Shown here: in pieces, positions 7,757 to 16,152 of the stretch | Position numbering within the stretch: position 1 is the stretch's first letter | How the letters are laid out: each line of letters begins with the position of its first letter | Source of the DNA: Rhodoferax sp. | Lineage (GTDB): Bacteria; Pseudomonadota; Gammaproteobacteria; Burkholderiales; Burkholderiaceae_C | Direction: 5' to 3' | DNA length: 46,603 nucleotides | Assembly (NCBI RefSeq): GCF_025354435.1 | Contig: NZ_JANXMU010000043.1 | Coordinates: 1-46,603, forward strand | Translations under genes and position numbers: made by a program | Notes under the pieces: generated by a model | The model's database searches: none | What the model saw: the letters and a program-made list of their open reading frames with translations, nothing else | Told to the model about the DNA's origin: nothing

Positions 7757-9457
7757 TTACAAAACCTCGCTGGCGAAGTCGGCCAGACGGGAACGCTCGC
7801 CGCGGGCCAGCATGATGTGGCCGCTGTGCGGCCAGCCCTTGAACTTGTCTACCGCGAAGGTCAGGCCGGAGGAGCCTTCGGTCAGGTAGGGCGTGTCGAT
7901 CTGCTGCAGGTTGCCCATGCAGACGATCTTGGTGCCGGGGCCAGCGCGGGTGATCAAGGTTTTCATCTGCTTGGGCGTCAGATTTTGCGCCTCGTCGATT
8001 ATCACGTACTTATTCAGGAAGGTGCGGCCGCGCATGAAGTTCATGCTCTTGATTTTGATGCGCGAGCGGATTAGTTCGTTGGTGGCCGAGCGACCCCATT
8101 CGCCGGCGCTGGTCTCGGTTTTGGCCAGCACTTCCAGGTTGTCGTCCAGTGCGCCCATCCAGGGGCCCATCTTTTCTTCCTCGGTGCCGGGCAGGAAGCC
8201 GATGTCTTCACCGACGCTGACCGTCGCCCGCGTCATGATGATTTCGGTGTAACGGCGTTCATCTAGCACCTGGGTCAGACCCGCAGCTAGCGCCATCAGG
8301 GTTTTGCCGGTGCCTGCGTTGCCGGTCAGGGTGACGAAATCGACTTCGGGGTCGAGCAGCAGGTTCATCGCGAAGTTCTGTTCGCGGTTGCGGGTGGTGA
8401 CACCCCACACGGCGTGCTTGAGGTGGTTGTAGTCCTTCAGTGTCTTGAGCACCGCGGTTTTGGCGCGGATTTCGGTGACGCGGGCGTACAGATTAGGCTC
8501 ACCGGGCGACTCGAAGTACACAAACTGGTTCACCATCATCTCGGGCACGATGGGGCCGGAGATGCGGTAGAAGGTGTACAGGCCTTGCTGCCAGCTCTCC
8601 ACGGTTTTGCCGTGCTTGGTCCAGAAGTCGGCGGGTAAGGCCAGCGCGCCGGAGTACAGGAATTCGCCGTCGTCCAGCGCCTTGTCGCTCTGGTAGTCCT
8701 CTGCAGCCAAGCCCAGGGCGCGGGCTTTGACGCGCATATTGATGTCTTTGGACACCAGCACCACTTCGCGGCCCGGGTGCAGCGGGCGCAGCGCTTCGAC
8801 CACACCCAGGATCTGGTTGTCGGCCTTGCCCTGGGGCAGGCTGCTGGGCAGGGTGTAGTTCAGTGTCTGGGTCTGGAAGAACAGCTTGCCACCGGCTTCC
8901 AGGTGGCCGGTGGTGTCCAGCTTCAGGCCCTCGGCCATGTCGGCCTCTTTGGCGCCGGCTAGCGCATCCAGCGAGCGGCTGGTCTGGCGGGCGTTGCGGG
9001 CGACTTCGGTCATGCCCTTTTTGTTGCTGTCGAGCTCTTCGAGCACGATCATCGGCAGGAAGATGTCGTGCTCTTCAAACCGGTACAGGCACATCGGGTC
9101 GTGCATCAGCACATTGGTGTCCAGCACAAACAGCTTGGCCGGGCTGGCGCTCTTGGGCGCTTTGCGTTTGGGCGCAGGCTCTTGCAGCAGGGCGGCGTTG
9201 CGGTTGCGCGCTGGGGCTTCGCTGGGTTTGTCCAGGTTGGGGAGGTTTCTGGGAGCTTCGGGCGCGGGCTTTTCGCGCTTGAGTTCGACCACCGGCTCCA
9301 CGTTGCGGGCTTGCGGTTTCTCTTGCAAAGCGGATGCGTTGGCAGCGGCTTTAGGTGCCCGGTTGGTCCCCGCTTTTTTGATGGACTTGGCTATCACGTC
9401 ATAGGCTTCACGGGCCAAAGTGGCGGCGCGCTTGGTGGGGGCGGGAGGCAATGGCAT
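7757..9457 (-). CDS. PhoH-family ATPase with N-terminal PIN nuclease domain
   Basis: A 566-residue PIN-PhoH fusion. Residues 1-107 are a Lys/Ala/Pro-rich, probably disordered extension. The PIN domain starts near 108 (KLFVLDTNVLMHD, with acidic D113; later VLEELD). The PhoH ATPase domain follows, with Walker A GNAGTGKT (K385) and Walker B YVIIDEAQN. PIN-PhoH proteins (PhoH2 or YlaK type) act as RNA helicase/ribonucleases where studied, so a role in RNA turnover is likely. The start is the ATG at 9457, without a strong ribosome site. The downstream ABM gene follows at once. No phosphate genes are near, so the PhoH name says nothing about phosphate here. Confidence 0.93.
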   Translation of the reverse strand: MPLPPAPTKRAATLAREAYDVIAKSIKKAGTNRAPKAAANASALQEKPQARNVEPVVELKREKPAPEAPRNLPNLDKPSEAPARNRNAALLQEPAPKRKAPKSASPAKLFVLDTNVLMHDPMCLYRFEEHDIFLPMIVLEELDSNKKGMTEVARNARQTSRSLDALAGAKEADMAEGLKLDTTGHLEAGGKLFFQTQTLNYTLPSSLPQGKADNQILGVVEALRPLHPGREVVLVSKDINMRVKARALGLAAEDYQSDKALDDGEFLYSGALALPADFWTKHGKTVESWQQGLYTFYRISGPIVPEMMVNQFVYFESPGEPNLYARVTEIRAKTAVLKTLKDYNHLKHAVWGVTTRNREQNFAMNLLLDPEVDFVTLTGNAGTGKTLMALAAGLTQVLDERRYTEIIMTRATVSVGEDIGFLPGTEEEKMGPWMGALDDNLEVLAKTETSAGEWGRSATNELIRSRIKIKSMNFMRGRTFLNKYVIIDEAQNLTPKQMKTLITRAGPGTKIVCMGNLQQIDTPYLTEGSSGLTFAVDKFKGWPHSGHIMLARGERSRLADFASEVL

Positions 9458-9502
9458 AGGTTGTGGGACTCGCTCGTTAAATTAAAGGCAATCAAAAAGC
9501 GC

Positions 9503-9532
9503 AAAAGCCGCCAGGCAGGCCGGGCGGCTTTT
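9503..9532 (-). terminator. Probable terminator of the peroxiredoxin gene
   Basis: AAAAGCCGCC (9503-9512) and GGCGGCTTTT (9523-9532) form a 10-bp stem about 90 bases downstream of the bcp stop on the minus strand. The stem itself carries the T residues, and a further T-run follows a few bases on. It separates bcp from phoH. Confidence 0.55.
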
Positions 9533-9619
9533 GAGGGTGAGCGTAGTTAAATTTACCAGCAACATGAATTCATTATGCATGAGCCCTGTTGCGGTACTAC
9601 GTACTGGCAGCGAGTTGCG

Positions 9620-10096
9620 TTAAACCGCTTTTTTCAGGTCTTTGACGGCTTGCAGCACATCGTCCACATGGCCGGGAACTTTCAGGCCGCGCCACTCGTT
9701 CTTCAGGATGCCGTCGGCACCGATGAGGAAGGTGCTGCGCTCGATGCCCTTGACCTTTTTGCCGTACATGATCTTGTTTTTGACCACACCAAACATGTGG
9801 CACATTTTTTCTTCGGTGTCTGCGATGAGTTCAAACGGCAGCTCGAGCTTGGTTTTGAATTCATCGTGCGACTTCATGTTGTCGCGCGACACGCCGAACA
9901 CAGTGGCACCGGCCTTGACGAATTCCTTGTGCTTGTCGCGGAACTGCATGGCTTCGGTGGTGCAACCGGGAGTGTTGTCCTTCGGGTAAAAATACAAAAC
10001 CACAACTTTGCCAAGGTGCGTGGTGTTGGAAACCTTAATGCCACCGGTGGCGTTGGCTTCAAATTCAGAGATAAGTTTATTGACAACGATCGCCAT
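9620..10096 (-). CDS. bcp: Thioredoxin-dependent peroxiredoxin (Bcp/PrxQ family)
   Basis: A 158-residue peroxiredoxin that reduces hydrogen and organic peroxides. The peroxidatic cysteine is C45 in DNTPGCTTEA, following the strand VVVLYFYPKD. The usual PrxQ resolving cysteine five residues later is absent (M50). Another cysteine lies in EEKMCHMFGVV, so it works either as a 1-Cys enzyme or with that distant cysteine. The later motif RSTFLIGADG is standard. The start ATG 10096 (MAIVVNKL) was chosen because the family begins here; an in-frame extension of 44 residues upstream has no family character. It stands alone, followed by a hairpin at 9503-9532. Confidence 0.92.
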   Translation of the reverse strand: MAIVVNKLISEFEANATGGIKVSNTTHLGKVVVLYFYPKDNTPGCTTEAMQFRDKHKEFVKAGATVFGVSRDNMKSHDEFKTKLELPFELIADTEEKMCHMFGVVKNKIMYGKKVKGIERSTFLIGADGILKNEWRGLKVPGHVDDVLQAVKDLKKAV

Positions 10097-10269
10097 AGTG
10101 CTTGGGGTCTCTTGTGACTGGGTGTGGTCGTCGAAAGCTTGAAGTGGCTGGTGCGAAAGGCCGGGTAATTGGTGCCAGCATGCTTGTGATGGCACTAAAG
10201 CCCGACCGCTGGCTGCTTCAAACTGCAACCCTCGATTTTACTCGGAAACCGGGAGGGCCATCGACAGGC

Positions 10270-10647
10270 TCAGGCGGCAGGCTCAAGCAGTAAGGCCACC
10301 ACCACATGGCGGCCCTCCTGGGCCAGGATGTTGTAGGTGCGGCAGGCAGCCTGGGTGTCCATGGTCTCTATGCCGATGCGCTGCGCCATCAGGGGCTTGA
10401 GCCATACCGGCTGCGGAAAGCGGATGCGGCTGCCGCTGCCAAAAATCACCAGTTCCGGGCCCATCGCGGCCAGTTGGGCAAAATGCTCGGGGGTTAAATC
10501 TTCAAAGCGGCTGCAGTGCCACTCCAGCCGCTCGCCGCGCGAGCCCACCACCACGCTGTGCAGCACTTTGTCGGTATTGATGCCGACCCAGCCTGGGCCG
10601 TAGCCGGTGATGGATTGCACGTCGAATTTATCGGGTTGGAGCTTCAT
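10270..10647 (-). CDS. Mth938-like domain protein (DUF498)
   Basis: A 125-residue protein of the Mth938/Xcc1710 family, related in fold to the mitochondrial complex I assembly factor NDUFAF3. It has the family pattern of an N-terminal KFDVQSITGYGPGWVGIN, the central strand-turn ELVIFGSGSRIRFP, a conserved MDTQAACRTYNIL helix, and a C-terminal hydrophobic strand VVVALLL. The biochemical role is unknown. The start at 10647 (MKLQPDKF) is chosen over an ATG five codons upstream because homologues begin here. It is divergent from the aminotransferase gene, with a dispersed repeat in the gap. Confidence 0.8.
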   Translation of the reverse strand: MKLQPDKFDVQSITGYGPGWVGINTDKVLHSVVVGSRGERLEWHCSRFEDLTPEHFAQLAAMGPELVIFGSGSRIRFPQPVWLKPLMAQRIGIETMDTQAACRTYNILAQEGRHVVVALLLEPAA

Positions 10648-10721
10648 GGATCGGCTTTGCAAATGTGGTCCAATTATAGGTTTCTATTTATTACTTACAC
10701 CCCCAAGCTGCAGTGCTACGC

Positions 10722-10791
10722 ATCTTTCGCCAACCCCCTTTCAGGGGGCAACACCAGCAGCCTGGCAAAGCCAGCTCTGCGGTGTTTCTGG
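10722..10791. repeat. Second dispersed repeat family, copy B
   Basis: Shares with copy A (7262-7336) the blocks CTTTCGCCAACCCCC, GGGGGCAACACCAGCAGC, CTGGC..AGCCA and TCTGCGGTGTTTCTGGA. It lies in the divergent gap between the Mth938 gene and the aminotransferase, so it is inside the likely leader or promoter region of the latter. Confidence 0.7.
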
Positions 10792-10890
10792 AAGGCGTGC
10801 GTTGAGCCTGCTCGGGGAATGGGTAATTCCGTTTTTATTACTACGACTGCTCGGGTGCGGCGGCTTGAGCCTGCGCCCGCCAGGGACACC

Positions 10891-12114
10891 ATGAAGACCA
10901 TCCAAAAATCCACCAAGCTGGCCAGTGTGTGCTATGACATCCGCGGGCCCATCATGGACGCAGCGCGCCAGATGGAGGAAGAGGGCCTGAAAATCATCAA
11001 GCTCAACATCGGCAACCTGGCGGTGTTTGGCTTTGATTCGCCCGAAGAAATCCAGCAGGACATGATTCGCAACCTGCCCAACTCGGCCGGTTATTCGGAC
11101 AGCAAAGGCATTTTCGGCGCGCGCAAAGCGGTAATGCATTACACCCAGCAACAAGGTGTAAAAGCTGTCACATTGGATGATATCTACCTGGGCAACGGTG
11201 CCAGCGAGTTGATCGTGATGGCCACCAACGCCCTTTTGAACGATGGCGACGAGTTGCTGTTGCCCGCGCCCGACTACCCGCTGTGGACCGCGGCGGTGAG
11301 CCTGTCGGGCGGTACCCCGGTGCACTACATCTGTGACGAAGCCAATGGCTGGATGCCCGACCTGGACGACATCCGCGCGCGCATCACGCCGCGCACCAAG
11401 GGCATTGTGGTCATCAATCCCAACAACCCCACCGGCGCGCTGTACTCCGATGCCCTGCTCAAAGGCATCGTGGCGCTGGCCCGTGAGCACGGCCTGGTGA
11501 TTTTTGCCGACGAGGTCTACGACAAGGTGTTGTACGACGGCGCCAAGCACACGGCCATGGCCTCGCTCAGCGACGACGTGCTGACCCTGACCTTCAATAG
11601 CTTGAGCAAAAGCTACCGCTCCTGCGGCTACCGCGCGGGCTGGATGGTGGTGTCGGGCGACAAGAAACCGGCGCGCGACTACATCGAGGGCCTGAACATG
11701 CTCTCCAACATGCGGCTGTGCGCCAACGTGCCCGGCCAGTGGGCGATCCAGACGGCACTGGGCGGCTACCAGAGCATCAACGACCTGGTGGGTGAGGGCG
11801 GCCGCCTGCGCCGCCAGCGCGACCTGGCCTACGAGCTGATCACGGCGATCCCCGGAGTCAGCTGCGTCAAGCCCACCGCGGCGTTGTACATGTTCCCTAA
11901 ACTGGACAAGACCATGTATCCGATAGCGGACGACCAGCAGTTCATCCTTGAATTGCTACAGGAAACCCATGTGATGCTGGTGCAGGGCACGGGTTTCAAC
12001 TGGCCCACGCCGGACCACTTCCGCATCGTATTTTTGCCCCACGAAGACGACCTGCGTGAAGCCATTAGCCGCGTTGCCAAATTCCTGGAACACTATCGTA
12101 AACGTAGCGCCTAA
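10891..12114 (+). CDS. alaA: PLP-dependent alanine-forming aminotransferase (AlaA-like)
   Basis: A 407-residue fold-type I aminotransferase transferring an amino group between glutamate and pyruvate or a related keto acid. The PLP lysine is K240 in SLSKSYRSCGYRAGW. Other family marks are PLWTAAVSLSGGTPVHY, NPNNPTGALY and FADEVYDKVLYDG. The opening MKTIQKSTKLASVCYDIRGP matches E. coli AlaA. The start ATG 10891 fits the family; the frame is open further upstream but runs through the dispersed repeat. The final codons and stop fall in repeat copy R2. It is followed at 47 bases by homoserine dehydrogenase, probably in one operon. AlaC-type activity cannot be excluded. Confidence 0.9.
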   Translation: MKTIQKSTKLASVCYDIRGPIMDAARQMEEEGLKIIKLNIGNLAVFGFDSPEEIQQDMIRNLPNSAGYSDSKGIFGARKAVMHYTQQQGVKAVTLDDIYLGNGASELIVMATNALLNDGDELLLPAPDYPLWTAAVSLSGGTPVHYICDEANGWMPDLDDIRARITPRTKGIVVINPNNPTGALYSDALLKGIVALAREHGLVIFADEVYDKVLYDGAKHTAMASLSDDVLTLTFNSLSKSYRSCGYRAGWMVVSGDKKPARDYIEGLNMLSNMRLCANVPGQWAIQTALGGYQSINDLVGEGGRLRRQRDLAYELITAIPGVSCVKPTAALYMFPKLDKTMYPIADDQQFILELLQETHVMLVQGTGFNWPTPDHFRIVFLPHEDDLREAISRVAKFLEHYRKRSA

Positions 12115-12158
12115 CGCAAACAGTATCTGCGCTAGAGCCATTATTTATATATAAAACT
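12091..12158 (+). repeat. Dispersed palindromic repeat, copy R2
   Basis: The copy spans the last codons and stop of the aminotransferase and most of the gap to hom. Recognisable blocks are CTATCGTAAACGTAGCGCCTA, then TGCGCTAGAGCC and TTATATATAAAA. The left half therefore encodes the aminotransferase C-terminus YRKRSA. Confidence 0.6.
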
Positions 12159-12161
12159 GAT

Positions 12162-13484
12162 ATGAAACCCATCCAAGTAGGCATCCTCGGCATCGGCACC
12201 GTCGGCAGCGGCGTGTTCAACGTATTGCAACGCAACCAGGAAGAAATCAAGCGCCGCGCCGGGCGCGGCATCGAAGTCACCATGGTGTCGCGCCGCAACA
12301 TCGCCGAAGCCCAGGCTTTGGTGGGCGACCGCGCCCAGGTGGTAGCCGATGCCCGCGCTATCGTGCAAAACCCGGCCATCGACATCGTGGTCGAGCTCAT
12401 CGGCGGCACCACCCTGGCCAAAGAGCTGGTGCTGGAAGCCATTGCTGCAGGCAAGCACGTGGTCACCGCCAACAAGGCCCTACTGGCCGTGCACGGCACC
12501 GAAATTTTTGCTGCTGCCCATGCCAAGGGCGTGATGGTCGCGTTCGAAGCCGCCGTGGCCGGGGGCATCCCCATCATCAAGGCGCTGCGCGAAGGCCTGA
12601 CGGCCAACAGCATCCAGTGGGTGGCCGGCATCATCAACGGCACCACCAACTTCATCCTCAGCGAAATGCGCGACAAGGGCCTGGACTTCAGCGTGGTGCT
12701 CAAAGAAGCCCAGCGTCTGGGCTATGCCGAGGCCGACCCGACCTTCGACATTGAAGGCGTGGACGCGGCCCACAAGCTGACCCTGATGTCGGCGATTGCC
12801 TTCGGCATCCCGGTGCAGTTCGACAAGGCCTATATCGAAGGCATCACCCAGCTCGGCGCACAAGACATCCGCTACGCCGAACAGCTCGGCTACCGCATCA
12901 AGCTGCTGGGCATCACCAAGCGCACCGCCAACGGTGTAGAGCTGCGCGTGCACCCCAGCCTGGTCCCGGCCAAGCGTCTGATTGCCAATGTAGAAGGAGC
13001 CATGAACGCGGTGATGGTGCAGGGCGATGCCGTCGGCACCACGCTGTACTACGGCAAGGGCGCGGGCAGCGAGCCCACCGCCAGCGCGGTGATCGCCGAC
13101 CTGGTGGATATTGCCCGCCTGCACACCGCCGAGCCGGCCCAGCGCGTGCCCTACCTGGCCTTCCAGCACCACTCCATGAGCGACCTGCCGGTGCTGCCCA
13201 TGGGCGAAGTCGTCACCAGCTACTACCTGCGCCTGCGCGTGGCCGACCAGGCCGGCGTGCTAGCCACTGTAACCGGCCTGCTGGCGGCCGCCGACATCAG
13301 CATCGACGCGGTGCTGCAGCGCGAAGCCGACGAAGTGGGCGGCGAGGGTGCCACCCAGACCGATGTGATCATCCTGACCCACGACTGCATTGAATCGCGC
13401 ATGAACGCCGCCCTGTCGCAGATGCAGGCCTTGCCCACCGTGCTGGCCCCGATCACGCGCATTCGTAAAGAAGAGTTAGCGTGA
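12162..13484 (+). CDS. hom: Homoserine dehydrogenase
   Basis: A 440-residue NAD(P)-dependent homoserine dehydrogenase, reducing aspartate semialdehyde to homoserine for threonine, methionine and isoleucine synthesis. The dinucleotide motif GIGTVGSG is at about residues 10-17. Further marks are VTANKALLA, the catalytic-domain segment AGIINGTTNFILSEM and EADPTFDIEGVDAAHK. A regulatory ACT domain begins near residue 353 (YYLRLRVADQAGVLATVTGL), consistent with feedback by threonine. It is the monofunctional type, without an aspartokinase domain. No obvious Shine-Dalgarno precedes ATG 12162, and repeat R2 ends four bases before it. Confidence 0.97.
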   Translation: MKPIQVGILGIGTVGSGVFNVLQRNQEEIKRRAGRGIEVTMVSRRNIAEAQALVGDRAQVVADARAIVQNPAIDIVVELIGGTTLAKELVLEAIAAGKHVVTANKALLAVHGTEIFAAAHAKGVMVAFEAAVAGGIPIIKALREGLTANSIQWVAGIINGTTNFILSEMRDKGLDFSVVLKEAQRLGYAEADPTFDIEGVDAAHKLTLMSAIAFGIPVQFDKAYIEGITQLGAQDIRYAEQLGYRIKLLGITKRTANGVELRVHPSLVPAKRLIANVEGAMNAVMVQGDAVGTTLYYGKGAGSEPTASAVIADLVDIARLHTAEPAQRVPYLAFQHHSMSDLPVLPMGEVVTSYYLRLRVADQAGVLATVTGLLAAADISIDAVLQREADEVGGEGATQTDVIILTHDCIESRMNAALSQMQALPTVLAPITRIRKEELA

Positions 13485-13588
13485 TGTAAAGCGGTCGGCC
13501 TGGGCACGGCATGGGCCGTTGAGGTTTACAAGCGCAAACATTCGGCGCTGTGGTCCTCTCAACTGCAAGCTTCATTTAAGGAATCCCT

Positions 13589-13978
13589 ATGAAATCCAAT
13601 ATCCGTGCCCTCGCTATCGCCCTTGGTATGTGCTTCGCCGGTGTGGGCTTTGCCGCCACCGCCGTGCCTGCCGCCACCGCTTCGGCCCCTGCTGCCATGG
13701 CTCCCGCTGCAGCCCCTGTAGTGGTGGCGCCTGCGGCCACACCCGCCGCCAAGCCTGCCGCAGCAGCCCCTGCCGCCAAGAAAGCCGCAACCGCCATGCC
13801 TACCGTGGCAGCTGCTGGCGGCGGCGACGGCAAGGTCTGGGTCAACGAAAAGTCCAAGACCTACCATTGCGAAGGCACCAAGTTCTACGGCAAGACCAAG
13901 ACCGGCGAATACATGGCCGAAGCCGATGCCAAGGCCAAGGGCAACCACCCCTCCGGTGGCAAGGCCTGCGCAAAGTAA
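13589..13978 (+). CDS. Small secreted Ala/Pro-rich protein with C-terminal YHC domain
   Basis: A 129-residue exported protein. The signal peptide ends near FAATA at about residue 25. A low-complexity Ala/Pro/Val linker runs to about residue 80. A short conserved-looking module (about 83-129) contains VWVNEKSKTYHCEGTKFYG, then GEYMAEADAK and a final GKACAK. The two cysteines (YHC and KAC) could form a disulfide. I remember similar modules in Burkholderiales secreted proteins but know no function. AAGGAAT at about 13578 is a fair ribosome site. It sits between hom and thrC, with its own terminator, so it probably interrupts the threonine operon. Confidence 0.75.
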   Translation: MKSNIRALAIALGMCFAGVGFAATAVPAATASAPAAMAPAAAPVVVAPAATPAAKPAAAAPAAKKAATAMPTVAAAGGGDGKVWVNEKSKTYHCEGTKFYGKTKTGEYMAEADAKAKGNHPSGGKACAK

Positions 13979-13996
13979 GCAGCCCCATGGCGCTTT

Positions 13997-14024
13997 AAAA
14001 AACCCAGCCTGGCTGGGTTTTTTT
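13997..14024 (+). terminator. Rho-independent terminator
   Basis: AACCCAG (14001-14007) pairs with CTGGGTT (14013-14019) around a five-base loop. A-tract bases on the left can extend the stem into the T-run ending at 14024. It terminates the small secreted protein gene. Confidence 0.8.
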
Positions 14025-14133
14025 ACGTCTGGGTTTGCGTCTGGGGATGGCGGCTCTGCGTTGCTAAAATTTGCACACACATTTGGCGCGCAAGCACCCT
14101 GCGTTGCGGCACATTGACTGCGAGACAAACCCC

Positions 14134-15561
14134 ATGCACTACCTCTCCACCCGCGGTGACGCTACGCCGCGCCAATTTTGCGAAATCCTGCTCGAAGGCC
14201 TGGCCCCCGATGGCGGCCTTTACCTGCCTGCGCACTACCCGCAGGTGGATCCCGCCACGCTGACCCGCTGGCGCAAGGTCTACCACGAGCAAGGCTACGC
14301 CGAGCTGGCGTTCGAAATCCTGTCGCTGTACATCGACGACATTCCCGCCGCCGACCTGCGCGCCCTGTGCGCCAAAACCTACACCGTGGAGGTGTTCCGC
14401 ACTGGTGAAATCGTGCCCCTGCGGCACCTGGAAAACGGCGTGTTTTTAGAAGGTCTGTCCAACGGCCCCACGCTGGCCTTCAAGGACATGGCCATGCAGC
14501 TGCTGGGCAACCTGTTCGAATATGAATTGGCCCGGCGCGGCGAGCAGCTCAACATCCTGGGGGCCACCAGCGGCGACACCGGCAGCGCGGCCGAATACGC
14601 CATGCGCGGCAAAAAAGGCGTGCGCGTGTTCATGACCTCGCCGCAAGGCCGCATGAGCCCGTTCCAGCAGGCGCAGATGTTCAGCCTGATGGACGAGAAC
14701 ATCGTCAACATTGCCATCGAAGGCGTGTTCGACGACTGCCAGGACATCGTCAAGGCCGTGTCCAACGACCTTGACTTCAAGCGCAAATACAAGATCGGCA
14801 CCGTCAACAGCATCAACTGGGCGCGCTTGCTGGCCCAGGTGGTGTATTACTTTGCGGGCTACATCCAGGCGACCCAGACCAACGACCAGAATGTCAGCTT
14901 TTCCGTCCCCTCGGGCAACTTCGGCAACGTCTGCGCGGGCCACGTGGCACGCATGATGGGCCTGCCGATCGAAAAGTTGGTGGTGGCTACCAACGAGAAC
15001 GACGTACTCGACGAGTTCTTCCGCACCGGCATCTACCGCGTGCGCGGCAGCGCCGACACGCATGAAACCTCCAGCCCGTCGATGGACATCTCCAAGGCCT
15101 CCAACTTCGAGCGCTTTGTGTTCGACCTGGTAGGGCGCGACGGTGCGCGTACCAAAAACCTGTTCAGCACGCAACTGGCGGCCCAGGGCTACTTCGACCT
15201 GAGCGCCGACCCGGCATTCCAGCAAGCCGCCACCCGCTACGGCTTTGCCAGCGGCAAGAGCACCCACGCGGACCGCCTGGCCACCATCCGGGATACCGAC
15301 GCGCGCTTCGGCATGGTCATCGACACCCACACCGCCGACGGCCTGAAGGTCGCCCGTGCACACCTGCAAGCCGGCGTGCCCATGGTAGTGCTGGAGACGG
15401 CCCTGCCCATCAAGTTCGCCGCCACCATCGTCGAAGCCCTGGGCCGCGAACCCGACCGGCCGCCGCAGTTCCTGGGCATCGAGGCCTTGCCCAAGCGTGT
15501 GCTGAACCTGCCCGCCGATGTCGTACAGATCAAATCTTTGATCGAGAAAACTTGTGGTTAA
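14134..15561 (+). CDS. thrC: Threonine synthase
   Basis: A 475-residue PLP enzyme converting O-phosphohomoserine to threonine. The start MHYLSTRGDATPRQFCEILL is typical of the longer proteobacterial ThrC. The PLP lysine is K117 in GPTLAFKDMAMQLLG. ILGATSGDTGSAAEYA binds the cofactor phosphate, and SVPSGNFGNVCAG is also conserved. ATG 14134 is preferred over an upstream in-frame start because the family begins here; the ribosome site is weak. hom lies upstream, and thrB is about 28 kb away at 43869, so the threonine genes are split. A repeat copy begins at the stop codon. Confidence 0.96.
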   Translation: MHYLSTRGDATPRQFCEILLEGLAPDGGLYLPAHYPQVDPATLTRWRKVYHEQGYAELAFEILSLYIDDIPAADLRALCAKTYTVEVFRTGEIVPLRHLENGVFLEGLSNGPTLAFKDMAMQLLGNLFEYELARRGEQLNILGATSGDTGSAAEYAMRGKKGVRVFMTSPQGRMSPFQQAQMFSLMDENIVNIAIEGVFDDCQDIVKAVSNDLDFKRKYKIGTVNSINWARLLAQVVYYFAGYIQATQTNDQNVSFSVPSGNFGNVCAGHVARMMGLPIEKLVVATNENDVLDEFFRTGIYRVRGSADTHETSSPSMDISKASNFERFVFDLVGRDGARTKNLFSTQLAAQGYFDLSADPAFQQAATRYGFASGKSTHADRLATIRDTDARFGMVIDTHTADGLKVARAHLQAGVPMVVLETALPIKFAATIVEALGREPDRPPQFLGIEALPKRVLNLPADVVQIKSLIEKTCG

Positions 15562-15617
15562 AACGCCCACTAGCGCATATAGCTCCTACGCTAGTAGCTA
15601 TCAAAAATGTAGTTTTT
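15560..15617 (-). repeat. Dispersed palindromic repeat, copy R3
   Basis: Read on the minus strand it gives ACTACATTTTTGATAGCTAC, then TAGCGTAGGAGC, TATGCGCTAG and GGCGTTTT. It fills the gap between the thrC stop and mobB. Confidence 0.75.
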
Positions 15618-15630
15618 GTCAGATGCAAGC

Positions 15631-16152
15631 ATGAAGGCCGTAGTCTTTGCCGGGTTCTCCGGCTCCGGCAAAACCACCCTGGTAGAGCAACTGATTCCGC
15701 TGCTCAAGCAGCAGGGCCTGCGCGTGTCGGTGGCCAAGCATGCGCACCACCGTTTCGACATCGACCAGCCCGGCAAAGACAGCTGGCGGCACCGCCAGGC
15801 GGGTGCGTATGAGGTGGTGATTGCCTCCGACCTGCGCTTGGCCCTGGTGCGTGAATTTGCCGAGCCGGAGCGCCTGTCGGTACACGCGTTGATCGCAGAA
15901 CTGAACCCCGGCGTGGACTGGGTGCTGGTGGAAGGTTTCAAAACCAGCGAACTGCCGAAGATCGAAGTCTGGCGCGCCGCGTCCGAGCAGCCCGTGCAGT
16001 ACCCCGAGGATGCCCGCATCGTTGCCATCGCCACCGACTCCCCGCTGCCCAGTCCCTCCACGCTCCCGGTGTTGGACATCAACAACCCTGCCGCCGTGGT
16101 GGCCTGGTTGCAGCAGCATGCAGCCCTTTTTGAATACCAGGCTCCCGTATGA
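15631..16152 (+). CDS. mobB: Molybdopterin-guanine dinucleotide biosynthesis adaptor MobB
   Basis: A 173-residue P-loop GTPase-like protein assisting conversion of molybdenum cofactor to its guanine dinucleotide form. Walker A is GFSGSGKTT at residues 8-16, at the very N-terminus as in the family. Other MobB marks are VAKHAHHRFDID with the following GKDSWRHRQAG, and WVLVEGFK. The start ATG 15631 is placed directly before the P-loop strand. It is followed by moeA with an ATGA overlap, forming a mobB-moeA-moaD unit. Confidence 0.92.
   Translation: MKAVVFAGFSGSGKTTLVEQLIPLLKQQGLRVSVAKHAHHRFDIDQPGKDSWRHRQAGAYEVVIASDLRLALVREFAEPERLSVHALIAELNPGVDWVLVEGFKTSELPKIEVWRAASEQPVQYPEDARIVAIATDSPLPSPSTLPVLDINNPAAVVAWLQQHAALFEYQAPV

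Noticed and set aside
8278-8300. GCTAGCGC-type words in phoH
   Set aside because: Isolated short match inside the Walker A region whose protein sequence is standard; no other repeat block nearby.
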